Positions 41,590-50,165 of a DNA stretch of 64,000 nucleotides are shown here, piece by piece (the stretch's first letter is position 1; each line of letters begins with the position of its first letter). A program made the position numbers and the translations under genes. This DNA comes from MGML01 sp034416335 (GTDB taxonomy: Bacteria > Chloroflexota > Dehalococcoidia > Dehalococcoidales > UBA2162), in assembly GCA_034416335.1 (NCBI GenBank), contig DAOULV010000001.1, positions 186,001 to 250,000 on the forward strand, written 5' to 3'. The notes beneath the pieces are model-generated. The model searched no databases, had not been told where the DNA came from, and worked only from the letters and a program-made list of their open reading frames with translations.

Positions 41590-42759
41590 TTAGTCTTTTC
41601 CGGGGGCAAGCGGGCTGATGCCTCTCAGTTCGTCGACAATCTCAGCCAGCCTGTCAACTATACCGTCCACTTCATCCATAGTGTTATACCTTCCGAGGGT
41701 GAAGCGGATCGAACCGTGCGCTCTCTCGTGGTCGCCGCCGATGCCGAAAATAACGTGGCTGCCTTCCAGCGAACGGCTGAAACAGGCTGAGCCGGTACTT
41801 ACAGCATAGCCGTGCATATCAAGATGAAGTGTAATAGACTCCCCTTCGATGTAATGAAACGATATGTTGGCATTCTGCGGGAGCCGTTTTTCGCGGTGAC
41901 CGTTGAGAGTGGTATCCGGTATCTCGGCAGTAATCCTGTTTATTATATGGTCGCGCATTTCACGCAGCCTGTCCGTCTCTTCATCGGTTATCAGTTCTAT
42001 CGCTCTGGCAAATCCGATGGCGCCCGGGATATTCTCCAGCCCGGCGCGCAGGTCGAATTCCTGGAATCCGCCGTCCATCCACTTGCCCAGTTTCGTACCT
42101 TTGCGTACATACAGTCCGCCTACACCCTTCGGACCGTGAATAGTATGCGCGGCAACCGTTATCAGGTCTACCGGTATTTTCTTCACATCGATTGGAATCC
42201 TTCCGAAGGTATGCGTTGCATCCGTATGGAAAGGAACACCTTTCTCCCTGCATACGTTGCCTATGGCTTCTATGTCCTGGATGGTGCCTATTTCCTGATT
42301 GGCGTGCTGGATAGAAACAAGAAAGGTATCATCGGTAATTGCTTTTTTCAGGGCACCGGTATCCACGAACCCGTCTCCGTCTACATCGAGATACGTTACC
42401 GAATACCCCTGTTTTTCCAGGGCTTTGGCGCTGTTCAGCACCGGGAAGTCCTCTATTTTCGAGACTATCAGGTGTTTGCCCTTTTTCCCGGACATCGCCA
42501 TTCCCTTCAGGGCGATATTCGATGACTCGGTACTCCCCGATGTAAAAATAAACTCTTCGGGAGTACCGCCCAGCTTTCCGCTCAGGACGGTCCTGGCACC
42601 TTCGAGGGCTTCACTGACTTCGATTCCCTGTGAGTAGGCGAATTCCGATGTGGCTACCGCGTATTGTTCGAAAAAGTAGGGTTTCATCGCTTCCAGTACT
42701 TTTTCATCAAGCCTGGTTGCCGCTGAATTGTCCAAATATATATGATTTTCGTTCAGCAT
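41590..42759 (-). CDS. IscS/NifS-family protein lacking the PLP-binding lysine
   Basis: A 389-residue cysteine desulfurase homologue from ATG 42759 (GAGGAGGGG upstream). The fold and sulfur-carrying cysteine are kept (YLDNSAATRLD; TSGSTESSNIALKG; STGSACFSRSLE with Cys326), but PLP-site residues differ from E. coli IscS at matching positions: His104 is Asp (KIEDFP), Asn155 is Gln (ANQEIG), Gln183 is His (DATHTFG) and the Schiff-base Lys206 is Thr (AHTIHGPKG). It therefore cannot be a normal PLP desulfurase. Archaeoglobus IscS also lacks this lysine and works as part of an IscU scaffold. Upstream tusA and dsrE-like genes could supply sulfur instead. Confidence 0.88.
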   Translation of the reverse strand: MLNENHIYLDNSAATRLDEKVLEAMKPYFFEQYAVATSEFAYSQGIEVSEALEGARTVLSGKLGGTPEEFIFTSGSTESSNIALKGMAMSGKKGKHLIVSKIEDFPVLNSAKALEKQGYSVTYLDVDGDGFVDTGALKKAITDDTFLVSIQHANQEIGTIQDIEAIGNVCREKGVPFHTDATHTFGRIPIDVKKIPVDLITVAAHTIHGPKGVGGLYVRKGTKLGKWMDGGFQEFDLRAGLENIPGAIGFARAIELITDEETDRLREMRDHIINRITAEIPDTTLNGHREKRLPQNANISFHYIEGESITLHLDMHGYAVSTGSACFSRSLEGSHVIFGIGGDHERAHGSIRFTLGRYNTMDEVDGIVDRLAEIVDELRGISPLAPGKD

Positions 42760-42772
42760 TTTCCCCTCCTCT

Positions 42773-43201
42773 TTAGATAAAGAGGGTAATTTTCGAGTTT
42801 CTTGCTTCATCAAGGTATGTCCCCACCCCGCAGTAATTCTCAATCAAATCCTGACGAAGGTCTTCCGGTTTAATACCCATAATATCCATTGTCATATCGC
42901 AGGCGAGAATCTTCCCGCCGAGTTCCTTGAAATCCTGCACCAGTCTCTCGAGAGAAGCAACGTTCTGCTTCTTCATCTTCATCTTTACCATCATTTTGCC
43001 CAGACCCAGCATATGCATCTTGGAGAGCGGTCCTTTTTCGAGTCCGCCCTTTTTAAGCCTCTGGAGTCCCCAGAAGGTGAAGAAGAGAGAGACTTCCATT
43101 CCCATAGCCAGGGCGCCGTTGCCCACGATGAGGGCGCTGTAAAGTTTGTCCATATCGCCACTGTGAACGATAATAGTAGCTTTATCCTGCTGCTCGGCCA
43201 T
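42773..43201 (-). CDS. DsrE-like sulfur-relay protein
   Basis: A 142-residue DsrE/DsrF-fold protein (KATIIVHSGDMDKLYSALIVGNGALAMGMEV; SLERLVQDFKELGGKILACDMTMDIMG). The conserved cysteine in ILACDMT near residue 103 is the likely persulfide carrier. ATG 43201 is chosen because GGAGGG precedes it and the tusA stop is 1 base before it. Met/Lys-rich middle section. With tusA upstream and an iscS-like gene downstream, a sulfur-transfer role is inferred. Confidence 0.88.
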   Translation of the reverse strand: MAEQQDKATIIVHSGDMDKLYSALIVGNGALAMGMEVSLFFTFWGLQRLKKGGLEKGPLSKMHMLGLGKMMVKMKMKKQNVASLERLVQDFKELGGKILACDMTMDIMGIKPEDLRQDLIENYCGVGTYLDEARNSKITLFI

Positions 43202-43202
43202 C

Positions 43203-43436
43203 TTAACCCTCCTTTTCCTTCCGGATCCTGATTTTCCAGGTGTTACCGGACTCTTCAACCCCCAGCAGCTTCAATCCCAGGGCTTTCACCGCCATAGGGA
43301 TCTCCTTTTTCGAAGCGGGATGATTTCCGGTGACCTCAACGATATCACCGTCGGCTGCTTTACGAAGGGCTTTCCTGGTCTCCACTAAAGGTACAGGGCA
43401 GGTCTCGCCGGTACAGTCAACTTTTATCTCAGCCAT
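43203..43436 (-). CDS. tusA: TusA-family sulfur carrier
   Basis: A 77-residue TusA/SirA protein with the family motif CTGETCPVPLVETRKAL (CPxP cysteine near residue 13) followed by the beta-alpha-beta core GDIVEVTGNHPASKKEIPMAVKALG. It receives persulfide sulfur and passes it on. First gene of a minus-strand operon tusA-dsrE-iscS-iscU-SHOCT-copA; the stop is separated from the dsrE-like start by one base. Confidence 0.92.
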   Translation of the reverse strand: MAEIKVDCTGETCPVPLVETRKALRKAADGDIVEVTGNHPASKKEIPMAVKALGLKLLGVEESGNTWKIRIRKEKEG

Positions 43437-43708
43437 TGCGGTCTACCTCCGTTAGATGAATATTCCGACAAATGTATTAAGGATTAAGAAGCAGGGTATA
43501 TATTAATCCTTTTTCATTCGTATGGCAATTATACGTCCGAGACTGCGGGGAGGATATGACTAATGTCATATTGGGGTGGGTATGATTGAGGTGGGGAATG
43601 ATAGAAAAGAACCGGCTGCTTAAGAGTCGTGCCTAACCACGTATTTTGAGGCTAAATCGGGTTTAACAGGGTTTAACATTGAGCCTGTGTTACACCCAAC
43701 ATTTGTCT

Positions 43709-44470
43709 TTAATGCAAATATTCTTCTATCTCTTTTTCTGTTATAACACCAGCTTCTAACAATTCTTGTATTGCTTCCTGTTTCATTTCATTCAATCTAT
43801 CGTAGTCTTCTTTGTGCATTTTGACTTGTTTCTCCCAGATCCATTTATGAAAATCCTCAACCTGTTTGTAATATTCTTCTATGAATTCTCTAATAACAAA
43901 ACTATCCCCGGTAGCTTTAAGCTTTTCCTTGGATACATTACTCCATCCATCCCATAATAATAACGAATCAACCGGAATCCGGAATGATTTACTTATACCT
44001 GTTTCTGGAGTGGCTGTAATAACACTACCAATAGCTGGCAGGTTCCTATGTTGTATATAATTCCTTAAACCTTTTGCTAACTGATGATTATCATTGTTAG
44101 CAAAACGTTCAGTTACCTCTTTTTTATATTCACTCACAAACGATTTATATTTTTCACCCATATACATTTTATCTACATAACGTCTTGTATGGTCTATTAA
44201 CATGAACGCTGCAGCTAAATAATTAAACAACAACCTTCCGATTTCTTCGAAGACTTGGTATAATTCATTTTTTTTCTTAACGTCCCATAGCTTTATAGAT
44301 TCAGGTTTATCTTCTAGAGCCTTTAATATATTTATTAACTGTACGTAGTTACCATGGAATATCTTGAAACTCCACTTGATTGAATCAATTTCACGCACAA
44401 TGTTTTGTTCTGGAGCATTTCTGATCCTATCCATATGATATTTGAATAAATCAACTTTCTTTTCATTCAT
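43709..44470 (-). CDS. HEPN-like hypothetical protein, AT-rich
   Basis: A 253-residue, mostly helical protein with base composition clearly lower in GC than its neighbours. A long helical region holds LRNYIQHRNLP (residues 135-145), which contains R-x4-H (Arg136, His141), the signature of HEPN ribonuclease or HEPN-like proteins. Aromatic/basic C-terminal half (QVEDFHKWIWEKQVKMHKEDYDRL). No nucleotidyltransferase partner (MNT) is next to it. It could be a lone defence or toxin-type protein, or a non-catalytic relative. A TTTTATTTC upstream region contains no clear ribosome-binding site. Confidence 0.6.
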   Translation of the reverse strand: MNEKKVDLFKYHMDRIRNAPEQNIVREIDSIKWSFKIFHGNYVQLINILKALEDKPESIKLWDVKKKNELYQVFEEIGRLLFNYLAAAFMLIDHTRRYVDKMYMGEKYKSFVSEYKKEVTERFANNDNHQLAKGLRNYIQHRNLPAIGSVITATPETGISKSFRIPVDSLLLWDGWSNVSKEKLKATGDSFVIREFIEEYYKQVEDFHKWIWEKQVKMHKEDYDRLNEMKQEAIQELLEAGVITEKEIEEYLH

Positions 44471-44547
44471 TTTATTTCTTAAATGTTACCCTCTAACTAT
44501 CTTTATTTTGGAAGGTTTTTTCTTTGTACGGGACGGTGGGGGGGGTA

Positions 44548-45801
44548 CTAAATAACCACGTACTTATTTACTAAGTCGACCGTGTCGACGGCGTTCAAAC
44601 TCTTGAATACCATGGTGAACTGGTCTTCCAGTTCTGCCATAATGCCCGCCATATTTTCTTCCGGCATGTGCCAGGTCTCGTGCTTTATACCGCCGAATCC
44701 TTTCTTCCTGGTCTTGTAGATAAACTGTTCGTGCGTATCCCCTTCTTTTTTCTCGCTGCCATATTTTTCCGTAATGTAGGCATGCATCTTCTCCAGCAGG
44801 TCGCCGGGGAAGTGAGGACTGTCATATATGGCGTTCTGGTAACCGGTGGCAAGGTGAACTTCGAGGGTATTAGCTTCGGGAAACAGGTCGAACATTTCAT
44901 CCGGGAGAGTCGATGCACCGTGCTGTACTATTCCCCCTACTCCGTATTCCTCCCGGGCTACCTTCCCGAGTTCCTTGATTGTATTGAAATCAAGTTTGAC
45001 ATCGGCAATCGAGCCGTCGGGCAGTACCAGTCCGCCGTGCGTCGTCCCGGTCTGGACACTTATCTTGGATATTCCTTTTGTGTCCTTTCCAATCAGCTTA
45101 TTATAGCCGTCCATATATGCCCGGAGTTCCTCCACGGTGGTATTGCTTTTTCCAACCTCTCCGATTTCACCGCCTACGGATATCGTTATCCCTTCGGGCT
45201 CCAGGTCACGGATGTATTTTGTCATATCGGCGGCTACCGTGTAATTGTCCCTCTGCTGCCGGTCGAGGGCAGGTCTTTCGAGTACGACAAGAGTCGAAGA
45301 ATCTATATCGATATTCAGGAATCCGGCGGCGACAGCGTCTTTCGTCGCGTTCCGGAGTGTTTTCATTTCATCATCGGGAGCGGTATCGTATTTCTTCTTG
45401 TTGAACTGGAAATGGTCACCCTGTATGAAAACCGGACCGGTGTGGCCTTCCCTGATTGCGGCGGCCAGGATGCCGGCAACATATTCCCGGGGCGGCTGGT
45501 CCGTATAGGCCATCTCGGTGCGGGCTATCTCAAATATAAAAGCACCGGCATTCAGTTTCCGGGCTGTCCTGAATACAGTCCCGGCTACCCGGTAGGTAAG
45601 ACCGCGGATGTTTATTGCCGGAACGGTCTTGCCGGTATATCTGCCCTGCGCAGCGGCTTTATAAAGGCCCTGGATACTGGCAAGATATATTCCTTTCGAG
45701 GCAGCCAGTTCGTGTATATCTTTCCGTGCGGACTCTTTTTCTTCAGCATTCGAGCCGAATACCGCTTTTTCTATCATTTCGTCAATTCTGTCAGTGGTCA
45801 T
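44548..45801 (-). CDS. Class II fructose-bisphosphate aldolase family protein
   Basis: A 417-residue class II aldolase of the long subfamily, a zinc enzyme of glycolysis/gluconeogenesis. ATG 45801 is chosen because GGAGA lies 7 bases upstream; the ORF extends to a TTG two codons earlier. Landmarks: VFIQGDHFQFN near residue 122 (metal His), TISVGGEIGEVGKSNTTVEELRAY near 207, SVQTGTTHGG near 250 and GASTLPDEMFDLFPEANTLEVHLATGYQN near 297. Upstream (50 bases) is the phosphofructokinase, so the two may form a small glycolytic operon. Confidence 0.9.
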   Translation of the reverse strand: MTTDRIDEMIEKAVFGSNAEEKESARKDIHELAASKGIYLASIQGLYKAAAQGRYTGKTVPAINIRGLTYRVAGTVFRTARKLNAGAFIFEIARTEMAYTDQPPREYVAGILAAAIREGHTGPVFIQGDHFQFNKKKYDTAPDDEMKTLRNATKDAVAAGFLNIDIDSSTLVVLERPALDRQQRDNYTVAADMTKYIRDLEPEGITISVGGEIGEVGKSNTTVEELRAYMDGYNKLIGKDTKGISKISVQTGTTHGGLVLPDGSIADVKLDFNTIKELGKVAREEYGVGGIVQHGASTLPDEMFDLFPEANTLEVHLATGYQNAIYDSPHFPGDLLEKMHAYITEKYGSEKKEGDTHEQFIYKTRKKGFGGIKHETWHMPEENMAGIMAELEDQFTMVFKSLNAVDTVDLVNKYVVI

Positions 45802-45850
45802 AGTCAATCTCCTGCTAAGAGTCTGAGTAACATATTAGACAGGGAGGGGT

Positions 45851-46966
45851 TTACCGGGGAAGATTTAAAATCGTACGGCGGCCGTTCAGCCTTTGTGTAT
45901 CGTAAAGGGTTTCGACATCAACCAGTTGAGTCTTACCGACGATATCGGCTATAGGAACCGAGGTTATCTTCCCATCTCTGTAACTGACCATCCTGCCGTA
46001 GTTTTCCTGGATGATAAGGTCTACGGCGGCGATGCCGAAGTATCTCCCCATTCTCCGGTCGAAAGCACAGGGAGCGCCGCCGCGCTGAAGATAGCCGAGA
46101 GCCATACTCCTGGTTATCAACCCGGTACCTTTTTCTATTTCCTGCGCTACGTAATTCCCTATCCCGCCGAGGTAAGCATGCCCGAACGCGTCGGTTTCTT
46201 CTTTCATGGTAAAGATAGACTGCCCGGCGGGGCTTGCGCCTTCGGCGACCATGATGATGTTATACCTGTTTCCTTCTCTGACGCCTTCAAGCACGAGTTC
46301 GTTTACCCTGTCCATAGAAAAATCGTATTCGGGAATAAGGATGATAAAGGCTCCCGAAGATTCTCCTCCTTCAAGAGCCAGCCAGCCCGCGTGTCTTCCC
46401 ATCGTTTCGATGACGAATACCACCTTATGAGAACCGGCATAAGTCCTCAGCCTGTCGGCTTCTTCCGTAATAACGGTCAGGGCTGTCTCGTAACCAAGTG
46501 TGTAATCGGTCATCGGCAGGTCTTTGTCTATTGTCTTGGGAATACCGACAACGTTGATTCCCTCCGCTGCAAGCTGACCGGCGACGCCGAGGGTGTCATC
46601 GCCGCCGATGGCTATGACGGCGTTGATACCCAATTGTGCTATATGCTCCGTAACTTCGGCAACGCGGTAATCGTCGGGATTATACGGATTGGTCCTTGAT
46701 GAACCCAGATTCGTACCGCCGTGCCTGTCCCAGGTCCTGACTATATCCTCGGTCAGGCAGCAGACATGCTGTGATTCGTCCAGGATTTCCGGCGGGGGAA
46801 GGACAAGGCCTTTCCATCCTTCGCGGATACCCAGTACCTCGTACTCGACCCCTCTTTCTTTCGCCAGCCTGCTGTCCAGCGCAGTCTTCACTATCCATTT
46901 TACTGCGGAATTTAAGCCGGCACAGTCACCGCCGCCGGTGAGAACTCCGATTTTGAATTTAGCCAT
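45851..46966 (-). CDS. 6-phosphofructokinase, probably pyrophosphate-dependent
   Basis: A 371-residue phosphofructokinase. The phosphoryl-donor site reads AIGGDDTLGVA near residues 119-129, with Asp where ATP enzymes have Gly, and GIPKTIDKDLPMTDYTLGYETA near 141-162, with Lys in place of Gly of PGTIDND. Asp/Lys at these two positions is the PPi-dependent pattern. Substrate residues FVIETMGRHAGWLALEGGESSGA follow. Together with the aldolase gene downstream it can run glycolysis reversibly, saving ATP, useful for an energy-limited anaerobe. Confidence 0.9.
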   Translation of the reverse strand: MAKFKIGVLTGGGDCAGLNSAVKWIVKTALDSRLAKERGVEYEVLGIREGWKGLVLPPPEILDESQHVCCLTEDIVRTWDRHGGTNLGSSRTNPYNPDDYRVAEVTEHIAQLGINAVIAIGGDDTLGVAGQLAAEGINVVGIPKTIDKDLPMTDYTLGYETALTVITEEADRLRTYAGSHKVVFVIETMGRHAGWLALEGGESSGAFIILIPEYDFSMDRVNELVLEGVREGNRYNIIMVAEGASPAGQSIFTMKEETDAFGHAYLGGIGNYVAQEIEKGTGLITRSMALGYLQRGGAPCAFDRRMGRYFGIAAVDLIIQENYGRMVSYRDGKITSVPIADIVGKTQLVDVETLYDTQRLNGRRTILNLPR

Positions 46967-47269
46967 TTTCTCGTATCCGCCCTGTGATAGGTGCAGTTTT
47001 AATTATAGATGTTACTGCACAATGACGGCAAGCGTGCAGTAAACGTCAGATTGAAGAACACCAGAATATAACTCTAGAGTGATATTGTCAATCTTTGATA
47101 CTTTGAGTACAGTATTAAAGCCTGTTTGCATCTGGTTGGTCTTGTTGTCATTGCGAGTCCTCGATGTCTACAGGCAAACCACTACAACCAGTCCCTTCCC
47201 CCTTGAGGGAGAGGAAACAAATAGTGTGTTATCCTGAAAAATTATGCATCACCTGGTACTGGAGATTGC

Positions 47270-47725
47270 CATGCCTGTCGCCTCAGGCGGACTCCTCGCA
47301 ATGACCCGCCTACGCCAGGGCTTCGGCGGGGTAAACAGGAGAAATCCGGCTATGACTTTTGAGTGATTTATATAGATTGCCACGCCTTCCGCCGCAGGCG
47401 GATTGACGCCGAGTCTCGCAATGACAGCGAGGGATGGGTTCGTCCTTCGGCAGGCTCAGGACGAACGGGAGAAAGCGACAAGCTCGGGACGAACGGGAGA
47501 AAGCCGAGTCTCGCAATGACAGCGAGGGATGCGTTCGTCCTTCGACAGGCTCAGGACGAACGGGAGAAAGCGACAGGCTCAGGACGAACGGGGGAAAGCG
47601 ACAAGCTCAGGACGAACGGGAGAGAGCGGAATCTCGCAATGACAGCGAGGAATGGGTTCGTCCTTCGACAGGCTCAGGACGAACGGGAGAAAGCGGAATA
47701 TGGATTCCCGCCTGCGCGGGAATGA
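47270..47725. repeat. Expanded dispersed-repeat cluster
   Basis: The 46967-47844 gap holds the densest repeats of the window. The unit GACAGGCTCAGGACGAACGG followed by GAGAAAGC occurs in direct tandem steps around 47545-47625, interleaved with TCTCGCAATGACAGCGAGG units (near 47415, 47510 and 47632), and CGCCAGGGCTTCGGCGGGGT near 47311. Flanking repeats of the same families are at 9343, 27800, 31190, 33865, 56670 and 62325. No gene or CRISPR: the spacers are not unique but made of the same elements. Confidence 0.9.
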
Positions 47726-47844
47726 CAAAAGGGAACGGAATGGTACCATAGTGCGGGTAATTAAGCTTATTTCGTTTGGTACGATTCTTGCGGTATAATT
47801 AAGCAATTAAAATCGTTTTGTGATAAGCAGCTTTTCGGAGAGAT

Positions 47845-48933
47845 ATGGCATTTAAGGTAGCCGTCATACTGGGAACACGACCGGAAATAATTAAAATGGC
47901 TCCGGTTATCCGGGCGCTTAAAGAAGCGCAGACCGACTTTTTCGTTCTCCATACCGGGCAGCACTATTCCTACAGCCTTGACGGAGTATTTTTCGAGCAC
48001 CTGAACCTGGACACTCCCGAATATAACGTTGAAGCAGGTTCGGGTTCTCATGCCGCACAGACGGCAGCGATACTTACAGGAGTGGAAAGGATACTTCTCG
48101 ACGAATACCCGGACGTGGTCCTCGTCGAGGGCGATACCAACTCCGTTCTTGCCGGTGCTCTGGCTGCTGTCAAACTGCACATAAAAGTCGGACACGTAGA
48201 AGCCGGTTTGAGAAGTTATGACCGGACGATGCCGGAGGAAATTAACCGAATCCTGGCCGATCACTGTTCCGAATACCTCTTCGCACCGACGGAGAAATCG
48301 AAAAATATCCTGCTGGGTGAGGGTATTCCCGAGGAGAAAATATACGTTACAGGCAATACGATAGTAGACGCCCTGCAGCAGAATATCGATATTGCCAGGC
48401 GGTACAGCAACGTATTCGAGACTGCCGGAATACGCCCTTCCGAATACTTCCTGGTAACGCTTCACCGGCAGGAAAATGTGGACAATCCCGAAAGATTTGC
48501 TTCCATCCTCGAAGGACTGGACAGGGTAGCCGGTTTTTATCACCAGCCGCTGATATATCCCATCCATCCGCACTCTCTCGTCAGGCTGAAGGAGTTCAAA
48601 CTGGAGACTCCCAATATTACTCTTACGGAGCCGGCAGACTATTTCGATTTCCTTATGCTTGAATATTACGCCCGTCTCATCCTGACAGATTCCGGCGGTG
48701 TCCAGGAAGAGTCCTGCATCCTGGGTGTCCCCTGCGTTACGCTGCGGGATAATACTGAAAGACCGGAGACTCTGGAAGTAGGAGCGAATATGCTGGCCGG
48801 TACTTCGGCGGATGACATTCTTGAAATGGTCAGGCTTTCATTCGAAATGCCGAGGCAGTGGCAGAACCCGTTCGGCGACGGCAAAGCGGGTGAAAGAATA
48901 GTAAACATTATTACCGGAGGTTCAGATGGCTAA
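47845..48933 (+). CDS. wecB: UDP-N-acetylglucosamine 2-epimerase (non-hydrolysing)
   Basis: WecB interconverts UDP-GlcNAc and UDP-ManNAc for surface polysaccharides. The 362-residue protein has the family start VILGTRPEIIKMAPVIRAL, HTGQHYSYSLDGVFFEHL near residue 37, VGHVEAGLRSYDRTMPEEINR near 118 and TDSGGVQEESCILGVPCVTLRDNTERPE near 270-300. It overlaps the following epimerase by 8 bases (translational coupling), so the two work in one nucleotide-sugar pathway. Confidence 0.95.
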   Translation: MAFKVAVILGTRPEIIKMAPVIRALKEAQTDFFVLHTGQHYSYSLDGVFFEHLNLDTPEYNVEAGSGSHAAQTAAILTGVERILLDEYPDVVLVEGDTNSVLAGALAAVKLHIKVGHVEAGLRSYDRTMPEEINRILADHCSEYLFAPTEKSKNILLGEGIPEEKIYVTGNTIVDALQQNIDIARRYSNVFETAGIRPSEYFLVTLHRQENVDNPERFASILEGLDRVAGFYHQPLIYPIHPHSLVRLKEFKLETPNITLTEPADYFDFLMLEYYARLILTDSGGVQEESCILGVPCVTLRDNTERPETLEVGANMLAGTSADDILEMVRLSFEMPRQWQNPFGDGKAGERIVNIITGGSDG

Positions 48934-49846
48934 GATACTAGTAACAGGCGGAACCGGATTTATCGGCTCGAACCTAGTCCCGGAACTGAGAAGCCGCGGT
49001 CACGAGGTGTGGGTCTGCGACCTGGGGCAATCTGAAGGGCCAAATTATATCAGGTGCGATGTCAGAGAACATCGCCAGATAGAAAGAATATTCGCTTCTC
49101 ACGACTTCGATTACGTCTACCATCTGGCGGCGGAATACGGCAGGTGGAACGGCGAGGATTATTACGAGAACCTCTGGTTGACCAATACCATCGGCACCAA
49201 GAATATGGTGAGAATGCAGGAACAGAAAAAATTCAGGATGATATTCTTCTCCAGTGCTGAAGTGTACGGGGACTACGACGGTGTAATGAGTGAGGACGTA
49301 ATGGAGAAGATACCCTTAAAGCAAATGAATGATTACGCGATGACAAAATGGGTAGGCGAGATGCAGGTTTTGAACTCAGCAGAAATGTTCGGCACCGAGA
49401 CCGTCCGCGTCCGTCCGGTCAACGCCTACGGTCCCCACGAGCACTACAGCCCCTACCGGGGTGTGATCCCCATGCTTATCTACCGGGCGCTGCATGATAT
49501 ACCCTATACCGTGTATATGGGGCATAAACGTATCTTCGACTATGTGGAGGATACCTGCCGCACCTTTGCCAACATCGTGGATAATTTCATTCCGGGCGAG
49601 GTCTATAACGTCGGCAGTAAAGAGGAGTGGGAGCACGATATAAAGTACGTGTCCGACCTTATTCTGAAAAGCGTCGGCAAAGACGATTCACAGGTAACGT
49701 ACGAAGCAGCCGAACCCTTCACGACCCGCGTTAAGCACATGGATTTCTCAAAGATACGGCGTGACCTTAACCACGACCCCAGAGTACCGCTTGAAGAAGG
49801 GATACCGAAAACAGTCGAGTGGATGAAGAAGCTTTACTACAAGTAG
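48926..49846 (+). CDS. NAD-dependent nucleotide-sugar epimerase/dehydratase
   Basis: A 306-residue extended short-chain dehydrogenase with the NAD motif VTGGTGFIGSNLV (residues 5-17) and the catalytic YxxxK (DYAMTKWVGE near 142, here Tyr-Ala-Met-Thr-Lys). The serine of the triad is in FFSSAEVYGDYDG. Coupled to wecB by 8 bases. Substrate sugar not determinable: UDP-glucose/UDP-GlcNAc 4-epimerase or GDP-mannose dehydratase-like. A minus-strand terminator and mini-gene lie 90 bases downstream. Confidence 0.9.
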   Translation: MAKILVTGGTGFIGSNLVPELRSRGHEVWVCDLGQSEGPNYIRCDVREHRQIERIFASHDFDYVYHLAAEYGRWNGEDYYENLWLTNTIGTKNMVRMQEQKKFRMIFFSSAEVYGDYDGVMSEDVMEKIPLKQMNDYAMTKWVGEMQVLNSAEMFGTETVRVRPVNAYGPHEHYSPYRGVIPMLIYRALHDIPYTVYMGHKRIFDYVEDTCRTFANIVDNFIPGEVYNVGSKEEWEHDIKYVSDLILKSVGKDDSQVTYEAAEPFTTRVKHMDFSKIRRDLNHDPRVPLEEGIPKTVEWMKKLYYK

Positions 49847-49930
49847 GGATCCTAAAATATAATCATTTTTAAAAAACAGTCAAGAAACCTATTCAGCTAT
49901 TTCATCAAAATCATCAATCTATCTATATAT

Positions 49931-49955
49931 ACAAAAAGCGGGAGTAATCCCGCTT
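49931..49955 (-). terminator. Terminator of the minus-strand mini-gene
   Basis: On the minus strand AAGCGGGA-TTAC-TCCCGCTT is followed by TTTGTATAT, a standard intrinsic terminator reading leftward. It lies 23 bases after the stop of the 23-residue ORF (49978-50049), and may also end the GH4 transcript. Confidence 0.7.
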
Positions 49956-49977
49956 CCTAAAAATCAGTTTTTAATTT

Positions 49978-50049
49978 TTAGCTATTTTTCTTGGATAAGA
50001 TATAGATCACTATACCGGTGATCAGATACACCCAAAAATGTGTTGTCAG
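49978..50049 (-). CDS. Possible 23-residue single-helix membrane peptide (CTG start)
   Basis: After AAGGAGACGTAA, a CTG could start LTTHFWVYLITGIVIYILSKKNS, one hydrophobic helix followed by a positive tail, as in type I toxin or regulatory membrane peptides. It is enclosed by a perfect inverted repeat (50064-50097) in front and an intrinsic terminator behind. CTG is a rare start, so this is a suggestion and not a firm gene. It also could be part of the GH4 mRNA tail. Confidence 0.35.
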   Translation of the reverse strand: MTTHFWVYLITGIVIYILSKKNS

Positions 50050-50063
50050 TTACGTCTCCTTCA

Positions 50064-50097
50064 AATATTCGGTGTCAACATCTTGACACCGAATATT
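50064..50097. promoter_or_regulatory. Perfect 15-bp inverted repeat (operator or 5' stem)
   Basis: AATATTCGGTGTCAA-CATC-TTGACACCGAATATT. Reading leftward, a TATAAT (50100-50095) overlaps its start, so the palindrome lies just after a -10 box and before the AAGGAG of the mini-ORF. This is the position of a repressor operator or of a hairpin at the mRNA 5' end. No T-run follows it, so it is not a terminator. Confidence 0.7.
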
Positions 50098-50165
50098 ATA
50101 TTACTATAAATGCTCACAAATAGCCAGCCACGCAGGTGCACGGTTTTCTACTCAACGATGACCTT

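Noticed and set aside
44668..45954. 428-codon ORF on the plus strand opposite the aldolase
   Set aside because: A shadow of the class II aldolase gene, whose motifs on the other strand are unambiguous.
47430..47700. CRISPR-like array of near-identical 25-30 bp units
   Set aside because: Spacing is irregular, the spacers are themselves repeat pieces, and no cas gene is present.
47363..47751. Two overlapping plus-strand ORFs of 105-120 codons in the 47 kb gap
   Set aside because: They consist almost wholly of the short repeat units read in two frames, with recurring RLRTNGRK-like peptides; no start signal and no family.
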